From Streptomyces sp. R41 (GTDB taxonomy: Bacteria; Actinomycetota; Actinomycetes; Streptomycetales; Streptomycetaceae): a DNA stretch of 64,000 nucleotides. Positions 41,769 through 49,693 of this stretch are shown piece after piece; position 1 is the first letter of the stretch, and each line of letters starts with the position of its first letter. The position numbers and the translations under genes were made by a program. Below the pieces are notes generated by a model that was not told the DNA's origin, did no database searches, and saw only the letters and a program-made list of their open reading frames with translations. The DNA lies in NCBI RefSeq assembly GCF_041053055.1, contig NZ_CP163443.1, positions 8,911,001 through 8,975,000 on the forward strand, read 5' to 3'.

Positions 41769-42653
41769 TCAGAAGCCGCGGGTGGTGAGCCATTCGTCCA
41801 GTGCAACCGAGACGATGTCGCCCATGGGCAGGTGATCGAGTTCGTTGTCCAGCGCGAAGCGCTTGATGCGCCTTTTCAGCTTCAGCGCGGCGGGGACCGA
41901 GGAGTCGAGGCTCTCGCGCGCGATGATGCGCTGATTGAGGACGACCGCCGCTTCCGGGATGTCTTTCGGGTGCCCCGACCCGTGCTCCCATGAAGTCCCG
42001 TTACTGGGCGCCGTATCCGAACCGGCTTGCTGCTCGTGCTGAGGATTCGCTGCGCCAGCACTCACAGGGAACGCAGCGGCTCCCATAACGGGAAGAACTG
42101 TCGAGTGAATCGCCACCTCAGCGGTGTGCGCCACACCCGGAGCAGCTCCCGTGTCTTGAGACGCCCCCTGCTGCGAGACGTGCTCGGCCAATGGCGTGGG
42201 CTGAGCCGCAGGTGCTGAAGGCTGTGCAGCCGGGGCCACGGTCTGCCCAAGCGCCTGCCACTCCATCGACGCCACAGGAGATTCTGTTCCGGCCTCGGAG
42301 GCGACGACGGCTGGGCGGGCTGGCTGACTGGCAGCAGGGTCCTGCACCGGGCTGCCCGGCGCGGCCTCGACGCGCGGATGGGCGGGCGGTGCCGCGGGCT
42401 CCTGCGCCACCTCGGCCATCATCTCGGTCGGGTCCTGCGTCGATACCCCGATGGATACAGCGGGCTGAGCCTGCGGCTCGCTGGCAGCGGGACGGCCTTC
42501 GCCCGGGGCGGTGGCCTGTTCGGTGGCGAACTGCTCGGGGGTGAGCTCGGCGGTCGGGGGAGGGGGCGGCGGGGTCGTCTTCTTGGCCCCGCCCAGGGGC
42601 CGCCCGCTGGTGCGGCGTGCGGGAGGCTTCGGCCTCTCGTTCTTCTCGCTCAT
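41769..42653 (-). CDS. Pro/Ala-rich partition-associated protein with C-terminal DNA-binding domain
   Basis: This 294-residue protein has a long low-complexity N-terminus (RPKPPARRTSGRPLGGAKK, then Pro-, Ala- and Gln-rich, about 1-225) and a compact C-terminus (about 235-294) with VPAALKLKRRIKRFALDNELDHLPMGDIVSVALDEWLTTRGF, shared with the small protein at 41331. Its ATG overlaps the stop of the parA frame (ATGA), the usual parA-parB coupling. It is probably the centromere-binding partner of ParA. Confidence 0.72.
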   Translation of the reverse strand: MSEKNERPKPPARRTSGRPLGGAKKTTPPPPPPTAELTPEQFATEQATAPGEGRPAASEPQAQPAVSIGVSTQDPTEMMAEVAQEPAAPPAHPRVEAAPGSPVQDPAASQPARPAVVASEAGTESPVASMEWQALGQTVAPAAQPSAPAAQPTPLAEHVSQQGASQDTGAAPGVAHTAEVAIHSTVLPVMGAAAFPVSAGAANPQHEQQAGSDTAPSNGTSWEHGSGHPKDIPEAAVVLNQRIIARESLDSSVPAALKLKRRIKRFALDNELDHLPMGDIVSVALDEWLTTRGF

Positions 42654-43360
42654 GCCTCGGTCAGCTCCTTCATCAGGTTGGCGTACTCGCTCAGTTCGGT
42701 CGGGATCTCGCCGAAGGCCTCCATGTAGTGCACCCAGGAGTGGATGGTGGTTTCGGCGAGCGGGAACGGTTCGTCGCGGTCCGGGCCGATGCCCTCGCCC
42801 TCGGCGGGCTCCAGGAGCTTGTCCTTGGCGGTGCGGGGCAGGCTGGTGCGGTCGTCGGCCTTGACCATGACCACGTGGGCGGTGACGTCGTGGGGGTTGC
42901 GGGCGGCGGCGCGCTCGGCCTCGTCGAAGGTGGCGACGAGCTTGCGGCGTTCGATCTTGGTGGGGGCGACGGGGACGAGCAGTAGGTTGGCCTCGGTGAC
43001 GGCCTCGTGGAAGATGCGGGCGCTGCCGCCGCCGGCGTCGACCACGATCGCGCCGAACTCGGTGCGCTTGGCGCGGATGTACTCGGCGATGTCGTCGAAC
43101 GGGTAGCGCTCGATGACCAGGTTGGCGGGGATCTCGAAGCCGGCGGCCTGGGCGACCTTGAACCAGTCGTAGGCGGACTGGCTGGTGGCGTCCGCGTCCA
43201 GCAGCAGGTCGGCAGGTCGAGGACGACGGCGTAGTAGAGGGCGATGAACCAGGCAGAGGTTGTCTTGCCGGTGCCGCCCTTGAGCATGCCGACGACGATG
43301 ACGAAAAGCGTCCCAGGCGCTCGCTGTGGCCAGGGTCTTGGTACGGGTGTTCTCACTCAC
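42650..43360 (-). pseudogene. parA: ParA-type partition ATPase, frameshifted
   Basis: The Walker A region (VVGMLKGGTGKTTSAWFIALYYAVVLD) is in one frame, whereas the rest (LLLDADATSQSAYDWF, IVVDAGGGSARIF, VPVAPTKIERRKLVATFDEAE) lies in another, so at least one indel separates them near 43210-43225. If translation starts at GTG 43360 (AGGAG upstream; SENTRTKTLATAS) a second compensating shift near 43325 is also needed; GTG 43356 needs only one. Without correction no full ATPase is made. The family and position fit type Ib plasmid partition. A sequencing error cannot be excluded. Confidence 0.8.
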
Positions 43361-43541
43361 GTGTGCTTGATCTCCTGAATCGGGGAAAGTGCGTTGACTT
43401 GCGTGCGCCGGAGAGAAGGCCGACGCCGGAGGCGGCTGAGTACGGACGGAGGAGGAGCTCGTGCAGCGGAGCTGGATCCGGGATGGCACGCCATCGGTCC
43501 CGTGACTTGCCGGACCCGGACAGGGACACGCGCAGACGCGC

Positions 43542-44114
43542 TCATGACCGCTTCCTCGGGTCGTGGGCCGGTCCGTGGTGGTGCCGGGGCCGCATACGGG
43601 TGCCCGCCTGGTGCAGGAGCCGGTAGACGGTGCCGATGGAGTAGTTGCACTCCTCTGCGAGGTCCGGCACGGTGGCGCCGGCCTCGTACCGCGCACGCAG
43701 GAACAGCGCGAGCTTCATACGCCGTGCGGCATTGGCTGCGGAGCGGATGCGGAGTGTCTGCTGGGTGGTGCGGGGTGTGCCCCCGGCCTCGATCAGCAGC
43801 CGCCGCGCGGCACGACGTGTCACGGACCCCGCCTCGGCCAACTCCGCGAGTGTGGCGCCCTGTTGTTCGTAGAGGCGGCGTAGATGTGCCGCGAGGTTGC
43901 GGCGGGCTTGCCCGTCGCGCAGCCTGCGCGTCTGCCACGAGGTGCGCATCACGGTCCCGGCCTCGCGCAGTCGGTTGAGAACCGTCCCGTACGACAGGCC
44001 GCTCATCGCGACGAGTTCTTCGACCGTGGCGCCGGCCTCGTACTGCTCACGCAGGGCCTCCGGGGCCACGGGTTGGCCGTCGACGGAAGTGTTCGGCAGG
44101 TGGTGTCGGGTCAT
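43542..44114 (-). CDS. Triple-repeat helix-turn-helix protein
   Basis: This 190-residue basic protein contains three copies of a 37-residue unit at about 21-57, 79-115 and 140-176, each of the form L(R/Y)xxYExGATVxELAxxxxxSxGTVxRLLxxAG. Each unit is a helix-turn-helix like those of resolvase-type or phage regulators. Its ATG overlaps the stop of the replication-initiator-like gene (ATGA), so it is the second gene of that operon. A role as a second replication or copy-control protein is inferred from position. Confidence 0.78.
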   Translation of the reverse strand: MTRHHLPNTSVDGQPVAPEALREQYEAGATVEELVAMSGLSYGTVLNRLREAGTVMRTSWQTRRLRDGQARRNLAAHLRRLYEQQGATLAELAEAGSVTRRAARRLLIEAGGTPRTTQQTLRIRSAANAARRMKLALFLRARYEAGATVPDLAEECNYSIGTVYRLLHQAGTRMRPRHHHGPAHDPRKRS

Positions 44115-45616
44115 GCGGCGGAGTTCCATTCGCTGAGGGCTTCGGCATGGGCGGCGGCCAGTTCGTCGTAACTGCGCTGGTCGGATGGGGTGATGAGGAT
44201 CAGGCGGCCGTCCGTGGCGATCCGCCAGTCGGGTGTAGCGCGGCCGGTGAGCGGATCGAGGACACGCCCGCCGGAGGTGCGCCAGGCGGACGGGATTTCG
44301 TCGGGACGTGGCCCGGGGATCAGGACCTGGCGGCCGTCGCGGACGATCACCACGGCCTTGCTGCGGTGCTCTGCGAGCCGGTCCAACGCCTCCCGGTACG
44401 CGGCGCGTTGGGCCGCGTGCAGGGCCCTGCGCCGGGCGGCGAGTCCCCTGGTGCCGTGCTGCTCGGCGACTGTGTCCCAGCCCTGTGCGCGCACGGCGTC
44501 GCGTCCGGGAACGAGAGTCGGAAGGCTGCTGCCGAGACCCTCCAGAGCACGCGGTGTGAGGGCCCAGGTCTCCCCGGTGTGGTGGGAGAGGCCGTGCTCG
44601 GCGAGGCGTCGAAGGATCCGGTAGGTGGTGGCGCGGGAGACCGATGAGCTGCCGACGAGCTCGGTAACGGTTTGGTGGGGGCGCTGGCACAGAGCACTGA
44701 CGATCACGAGGGCGGCGCTGCCGAGGCCGTGGTGGGCGAAGGCGTCGTGACCCATCAGCTGGCCGAGGACGGTGGAGTCGATGTCGGCAGTCGTGGCCGT
44801 CTCAGGAGTGGGCCACTCCTCAAGTGCCGGGTCGGGGGGGTACTGAGTGGTGCGGAAACGAGACGATGGCGCGTTGAGGTACCAGGTCGAGCCCTCCCGG
44901 CCATGACCGACCCGCAACCGGCGCAGCCAGCCCTGTGGCTTGAGGACACTTTCGTAGACGGCCCGCAATGTCGTGCGGGAGATGCCGGCTTCTTCGGCCG
45001 TCTGCCGCTCACTGGCATGGTGCAGGAGGCCGCCCGCGGTCTCAGCGAAGTTCAGGTGCGCACGCAGGACCCGCAGAGCGGTGCGTCCCCGCTCTCCGCG
45101 CCAGGGCGTCGTCTCGATGCGGTCGCGCAGCCCGGCGAGCAACTCGTACGCCTCGTGCCGGGAACCCAGCGTCCCGCTGGTGCTGACGGCTTCCGAGGCA
45201 CTGGACCACACCCGGCGGATGTAGCCCAGGGCACGCGATTCGCCCGAGCGCAGCGCGATGCTCCGGGCGTGCCTGCCGCCCTCATGATCCGGGTGCAGCA
45301 GGAGCTGTGTCAGTTGGTCGGCGGTGCCGCCGATACGGGCCACGTGGCAGGCGATGGCCGCGGTGATCCGGTGCCCGTGCTCGGCCGCGCACTGACGGTC
45401 CCCGCGCAGCACCACCGTCCGACCGTTGGAGGCGAGTCTGCTGTAACTACCGGCGGCGTAGCGGCCGGTGAGGTCCCCAAGGAGAACGAGATCGGAAACA
45501 ACCGGAGGCAGGTGTGAGAGGCCCGAGGGGCCGGACGGGTGAGAGTGCCGCTGGGAATTCGTCTGATAGGTGCTGTGTGGCACGGTGGGGTCGTCTCGCA
45601 AAGACGTGGACGCCAC
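44111..45616 (-). CDS. Replication-initiator-like protein
   Basis: This protein is 501 residues from a GTG; the start is uncertain as no strong ribosome site is present. Two helix-turn-helix regions are seen, at about 205-235 (TAEEAGISRTTLRAVYESVL) and 300-350 (TVTELVGSSSVSRATTYRILRRLAEHGL). The rest is basic and lacks helicase or polymerase motifs. The arrangement (a DNA-binding protein of about 500 residues, a smaller coupled second gene, and repeat-rich DNA upstream) resembles replication loci of large Streptomyces linear plasmids as I remember them. The assignment rests on architecture and context. Confidence 0.6.
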   Translation of the reverse strand: MASTSLRDDPTVPHSTYQTNSQRHSHPSGPSGLSHLPPVVSDLVLLGDLTGRYAAGSYSRLASNGRTVVLRGDRQCAAEHGHRITAAIACHVARIGGTADQLTQLLLHPDHEGGRHARSIALRSGESRALGYIRRVWSSASEAVSTSGTLGSRHEAYELLAGLRDRIETTPWRGERGRTALRVLRAHLNFAETAGGLLHHASERQTAEEAGISRTTLRAVYESVLKPQGWLRRLRVGHGREGSTWYLNAPSSRFRTTQYPPDPALEEWPTPETATTADIDSTVLGQLMGHDAFAHHGLGSAALVIVSALCQRPHQTVTELVGSSSVSRATTYRILRRLAEHGLSHHTGETWALTPRALEGLGSSLPTLVPGRDAVRAQGWDTVAEQHGTRGLAARRRALHAAQRAAYREALDRLAEHRSKAVVIVRDGRQVLIPGPRPDEIPSAWRTSGGRVLDPLTGRATPDWRIATDGRLILITPSDQRSYDELAAAHAEALSEWNSAA

Positions 45617-45990
45617 CCAGGCCCGCTAAAACCACGGGTGGTGTCCGGGACCGACCTCCATCGGTGCCAGTGAACGCTTCCAGGACGGCCATCCTGGAGG
45701 CCTTCGCATGCCTGGCCCCGAGCGGAGGCAGGCGTCCCCATCGCAACTCGACCGGGGTGAGCCAGAATGCCGCCAGAGTCGCCCACTCGTGATCCACGCC
45801 AGTCAACTAGGGTCTCTCAAAGGCCAGTTGGAGAGGCTGCTGCCTCTGACTGCCTCTGAGTGACCCGGGTCGAACCGGGGTCGAATCAGAGTGTTTTCCT
45901 CTGACTGCCTCCGCTCGCCTCTGCAACCCGTCCTAGCAGGTCACAGCCTCATCGCCCCCACACAAGCGCAGGTCAGAAAGGTGCGCTAGC
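45617..45990. other. Probable replication origin with iterons
   Basis: This non-coding DNA lies upstream of the initiator-like gene. Direct repeats of TGCCTCTGA occur at 45841 and 45851, with related CCTCTGACTGCCTC at 45898 and GCCTCTGC at 45917. GGGTCGAA doublets lie at 45867 and 45878 (11-bp period), and an inverted TCAGAG at 45886. TGACCTGC lies on the minus strand at about 45937 and 45967. Repeat density, location and absence of coding potential support an origin; function is inferred. Confidence 0.55.
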
Positions 45991-46520
45991 TGTACCACTG
46001 GTTTCTGGCGAAAGTCGTCATGTGCGGCATGGCTGCGGCTCCCGTCGTTGGGTGATGGCGACATCGTCCGGAAGGGCGTCACGGGGACGCAATACTGCTT
46101 CCGCCTCACGGAAGGTTCGATGTAAAAAGCCTGTTCAGAGGGTTGATCTGGATGCGCCTCGGTGTTCGACCCGAGTGGAACGTGCGGCCGTGCTTTCTGT
46201 TCTTCGCCTACGACTCGTGTCGCTGCAGCTTCGATGAATTGCGACGAGTGACCGATTTAGTTTCTTTGTGGCGACTTCTCGGCTGCGTACGGCTGGTACA
46301 GCGGCAGAATTCGCATGGTTGCAGATCAAGGCTGGTCGTTGCTGCGATGGGAGGGGGGCGGGGGCGAATCCGGGTCGAATTCGCCTTCCTCTCGCCACGT
46401 TCGGTGCGTTGTTGCAGGTCAACGGCATGATCAGACGTCATGCGCCTGGTCGCGTGAGCGGCTGCCGAACCCGAGGGTCGAGGGGCGGTCACCGGCAGGT
46501 TCTTGGTCTGCTGGTGGTAC
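45991..46520. repeat. Direct repeat block, copy B (partner at 4967-5494)
   Basis: The left part encodes, on the minus strand, MPHMTTFARNQWYS followed by TAG, a 14-codon remnant of a Rieske oxygenase gene start; upstream DNA matches that of the intact gene at 5004. Further matching sub-blocks at about 46288-46327, 46359-46386 and 46500-46520 keep the spacing seen in copy A within a few bases. Homology to vanA stops where the probable origin begins, so plasmid DNA replaced the rest of the gene. Same orientation as copy A, offset 41.0 kb. Confidence 0.8.
46361..46379. repeat. GGGKCGAA doublet in block B
   Basis: GGGGCGAA at 46361-46368 and GGGTCGAA at 46372-46379 repeat the 11-bp geometry of the pairs at 5333 and 45867. 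Confidence 0.55.
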
Positions 46521-46889
46521 ACACGAGGAGCCTGCCCTGACCTGCGGCAACGGGACCGGGGTCGGGGCGGAGGTCGACTCGGTCCGGGAATGGCCCGGGT
46601 CTGGCCCTCCAGCCGAGGTAGACCCGGGTGATTCCCGGGAGCTTGTGGCTGTTGGTGACCGCTGAGAGTGCGTCCGGCGATGGCCGGTAGGCGCCAAGGA
46701 AAAGGCCCCAAGAGAAAACGGCCCCGAGGGGTTACTCGACCCTCTGGTGTGGTGACCCACCCCTACTAGCGCGGAGAGAAGCAGCTCAGGGAACTCGGTG
46801 ACCACCTCGCCACCAGACCCACCTCCGCTGGCGCGGAGAGCGCGTAGGTTTGGCATCGTTCACTTTCGGCGTGAAAACGGGCCAGGCCA
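46521..46889. other. Intergenic DNA downstream of the FAD hydroxylase gene
   Basis: A TGACCTGCGGCAAC copy of the motif clustered at 60.8-61.0 kb lies at 46538. No credible gene or terminator hairpin was found. Confidence 0.4.
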
Positions 46890-47903
46890 CTACTGCAGTG
46901 CGTGGACCGCGGCTGAGAACACTGGGGGCATCCGGGACGCTGCGGGCACGATGAGGCGGGCGGTGCCAGGACGGCGGCTTGCGGCCAGCAGGGCCCCGGT
47001 CAGCAGCCGGTGGCGCCGGGTCAGCCGGGCCCAGGCGCGCTCGTATTCGTCCGGTCGCCCGGCGGCCAGGCAGCGGACGGCGGCCCCGGCCGTTGCCAGT
47101 GCGAGGGCGATGCCCTCGCCGGTGAGGGCGTCCAGGTAGCCCGCGGCGTCGCCGATGAGCAGGACACGGCCGGCGGTTCTGCGCCGCACCCGCTGCCGCA
47201 GTGGTCCGGCGCCGCGTACCTCCGTCGCGGCCGGGCCGCGCAGCGACGCCGTGAGGGCCGGGAAGCCGGCCAGGTGCTCGTCGTAGCTGCTACGGCTGCG
47301 GCTGAGGACCGCGACGCCCACCAGGTCGTCGCCGACCGGTGTCACGTAGGCCTCGCCGTGCCGGGACCAGTGGACCTCCACGAAGTCCGTCCACGGCTCG
47401 ACGCGGTAGTGCCGGCGCAGTCCGTAGCGGCCGTGGGGGCGGCCCGGCAACTCCAGCCCCAGGCCGCGGCGCACGGGGGAGTGCAGGCCGTCGGCGGCGA
47501 TCAGCCAACGCGCTGTGGTGCCCGCGGCGGTGACCGTGTCCGTGCTCTGGTGTACATCGTCGACCTTGCCCGGCAGCATCCGCACGCCGACGTCGAGAGC
47601 ACGCCGGTGCAGTGCGGAGTGCAGCGTTGTACGGCGGACTCCCAGCCCACCGTGGCCGCGGAAAGACGCTTCGGCGCGGGTGGCGCCGTCCAGGTAGCGG
47701 ATGCCGCGCAGTTCGCGGCCGGTGACCTCGACGCCCAGTGCTCGCAGCGCGGTGACACCGCCGGGCATGACTCCTTCTCCGCAGGCCTTGTCCACGGGCG
47801 AGGTCCGGGGTTCGACGACGACGGTCTCCAGGCCGGCGAGCGCGGCGTGGATGGCGGCGGCCAGACCGGCCGGCCCACCGCCGGCCACCAGGACGTCGAT
47901 CAC
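46890..47903 (-). CDS. FAD-dependent hydroxylase, SrsC/geranylgeranyl-reductase-like
   Basis: This 337-residue flavoprotein has the dinucleotide motif VLVAGGGPAGLAAAIHAALAG at the N-terminus, VDKACGEGVMPGG, and the second FAD motif RVLLIGDAAGYLDALTGEGIALAL near 275. Its GTG overlaps the stop of the methyltransferase gene (GTGA). In type III polyketide operons of this layout the flavoprotein hydroxylates the alkylresorcinol ring to a quinol or quinone. The same family includes geranylgeranyl reductases, so a reductive role is the alternative. Confidence 0.82.
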   Translation of the reverse strand: MIDVLVAGGGPAGLAAAIHAALAGLETVVVEPRTSPVDKACGEGVMPGGVTALRALGVEVTGRELRGIRYLDGATRAEASFRGHGGLGVRRTTLHSALHRRALDVGVRMLPGKVDDVHQSTDTVTAAGTTARWLIAADGLHSPVRRGLGLELPGRPHGRYGLRRHYRVEPWTDFVEVHWSRHGEAYVTPVGDDLVGVAVLSRSRSSYDEHLAGFPALTASLRGPAATEVRGAGPLRQRVRRRTAGRVLLIGDAAGYLDALTGEGIALALATAGAAVRCLAAGRPDEYERAWARLTRRHRLLTGALLAASRRPGTARLIVPAASRMPPVFSAAVHALQ

Positions 47904-48439
47904 GCCGGAGCGGGCGTAGTCGGCGTAGTCGCGGCGGCCAGTGCCCGGTTCTCGCAGCGGATGCGCACGGTGAGCAGGGCGGCGTTGAGTGCCGTGAACA
48001 CGGCCGCGGTGGCCCAGGCGGTGTGGACGAGTGGCAGGGCCACGCCCTCGGCGACGACGGCCACGTAGTTCGGATGCCGTAGCCACCGCCACTGGTAGGG
48101 GCCTCTCTTCACCAGTGGCAGGCCGGGTACGACGATCACCCGGGTGTTCCAGCGGGGGCCCAGGGTGTGGATGCACCACCACCGCAGTGCCTGGGCGCCC
48201 GCCAGCACGGCCAGCATCGGCCAGGCCAGGACGGGTACGAAGGGCCGGTCGGCCAGCCACACCTCGGCCGGGCAGGCGACCAGCAGGCCGGTGTGAAGGG
48301 CGACCATCGCCGGGTAGTGGCCCTGCCCGGTCTCGGTCGCGCCGCGGGCGGTGCTCCACCGCTCGTTGCGGCGGGCGACGACGAGTTCGGCGCCGCGCTC
48401 GGCGGCGACGGCGGCCACCAGCAGTCCGTACCAGATCAT
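47900..48439 (-). CDS. Membrane methyltransferase, isoprenylcysteine carboxyl methyltransferase-like (SrsB-like)
   Basis: This 179-residue integral membrane protein has four or five hydrophobic segments and the ICMT core GPRWNTRVIVVPGLPLVKRGPYQWRWLRHPNYVAVVAEG, which binds S-adenosylmethionine. ATG lies behind AAGGACAC. It is second in the operon after the polyketide synthase, 37 bp on, and coupled to the FAD hydroxylase. By analogy with srsB it would O-methylate an alkylresorcinol; this is inference from operon order. Confidence 0.84.
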   Translation of the reverse strand: MIWYGLLVAAVAAERGAELVVARRNERWSTARGATETGQGHYPAMVALHTGLLVACPAEVWLADRPFVPVLAWPMLAVLAGAQALRWWCIHTLGPRWNTRVIVVPGLPLVKRGPYQWRWLRHPNYVAVVAEGVALPLVHTAWATAAVFTALNAALLTVRIRCENRALAAATTPTTPAPA

Positions 48440-48476
48440 GTGTCCTTCGTGTCCTTCGTGTCTTCGAGGGTCTGAA

Positions 48477-49544
48477 CTACCAGCGCAGCAGGACGAGTTC
48501 GCAGGCGAAGCCGGGCCCCATCGCCAGCAGCACACCCGGGGTGCCCGGCGGCGGGCGGCGTTCGGCCAGGGTGTCGCGCAGCACATGGAGCACCGATGAC
48601 GAGGACAGGTTGCCCACGTCGGCCAGATGACGCCAGGTCACATCGAGTGCATCGTCGGGCAGGTCGAGAGCCTCGGTGACGGCCTGAAGGACCTTGGGGC
48701 CACCGGGGTGGCACACCCAGGCGGTCACGTCCTTCGGCTTGACCCCGTGATCGCCGAGGAACCCCTCGACATCATCGGCGAGGTAACGGCGCACCACATC
48801 GGGGACCCGCGGGTCGAGGACGACCTGGAAGCCGGTGTCCTTGATGTCCCAGCCCATGACGCGCCCGGTGTCCGGATACAGGTGGCTGCGGGAGTCCACG
48901 ATCGTCGGGCCGGCGGTCTCGTCCGGGCGGGCCGGGCGGTCCGCGCCGCAGGCGACGACCGTGGCGGCGCCGTCGCCGAACAGTCCGGTGGCGACCAGGT
49001 TGGCCATGGAGGCGTCGTTGCGCTGGAAGGTGAGCGAGCACAGTTCGACCGACAGCAGCACCGCCACATGGCTGGGCCGGCCCAGCAGGTAGTCGTGCAT
49101 ACGGGCCAGGCCGGCGGCGCCGCCGGCACAGCCCAGGCCGAACAGGGGAAGTCGTTTGACGTCCGGCCGCAGGCCGAGGCGGCCGGCCAGCCGTGCGTCG
49201 ATCGAGGGGGTGGCGATGCCGGTAACGGAGGTGAAGATCAGCAGGTCCACGTCGGCTGCGGTCAGGCCGGCCATGTGCAGAGCGCTCCGGACGGCCTTGG
49301 CGCCCAGGTCGGTGGCGGCAGCGATGAAGACGTCGTTGGAGGCGCCGAATCCGTCCAGTTCCTCGTACCGTTCGAGCGGCAGCGTCATGTGGCGCGAGTG
49401 GACCATCGCGCTGCGGTGCAGCCGGTCCAGGACCCGGCGGTCGGTGCCCTCCGGCAGGCAGGTGCGAGCCACCATGTCCGTGATCTCGTGCTGGGTGCGA
49501 CGGTGCGGTGCGAGGGCACCGTGAACGGCGGCGATCCGCGTCAT
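48477..49544 (-). CDS. Type III polyketide synthase (alkylresorcinol-synthase-like)
   Basis: This 355-residue thiolase-fold enzyme has the active-site Cys at 139 in FGLGCAGGAAG, the catalytic His in WVCHPGGPKVL and Asn in GNLSSSSV. It extends an acyl starter with malonyl-CoA to a phenolic or pyrone product. It heads a three-gene operon with a membrane methyltransferase and an FAD hydroxylase, the srsABC layout that makes phenolic-lipid quinones. It is divergent from a UbiA-type prenyltransferase. Starter preference cannot be read directly. Confidence 0.9.
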   Translation of the reverse strand: MTRIAAVHGALAPHRRTQHEITDMVARTCLPEGTDRRVLDRLHRSAMVHSRHMTLPLERYEELDGFGASNDVFIAAATDLGAKAVRSALHMAGLTAADVDLLIFTSVTGIATPSIDARLAGRLGLRPDVKRLPLFGLGCAGGAAGLARMHDYLLGRPSHVAVLLSVELCSLTFQRNDASMANLVATGLFGDGAATVVACGADRPARPDETAGPTIVDSRSHLYPDTGRVMGWDIKDTGFQVVLDPRVPDVVRRYLADDVEGFLGDHGVKPKDVTAWVCHPGGPKVLQAVTEALDLPDDALDVTWRHLADVGNLSSSSVLHVLRDTLAERRPPPGTPGVLLAMGPGFACELVLLRW

Positions 49545-49693
49545 GTAGATCCCGTCTGGTTACCGACTGGGGTGAGTTGTTCCCCACGTGTTCCCCGGAC
49601 CGGGACTTCGACACCACGGATCGCCCGTCCGGCCGTTCGCCCTGGGGGCGCGTGCTCCAGCCGGGTAGCGCCCGGGCGCCTACGATCGGCCGG

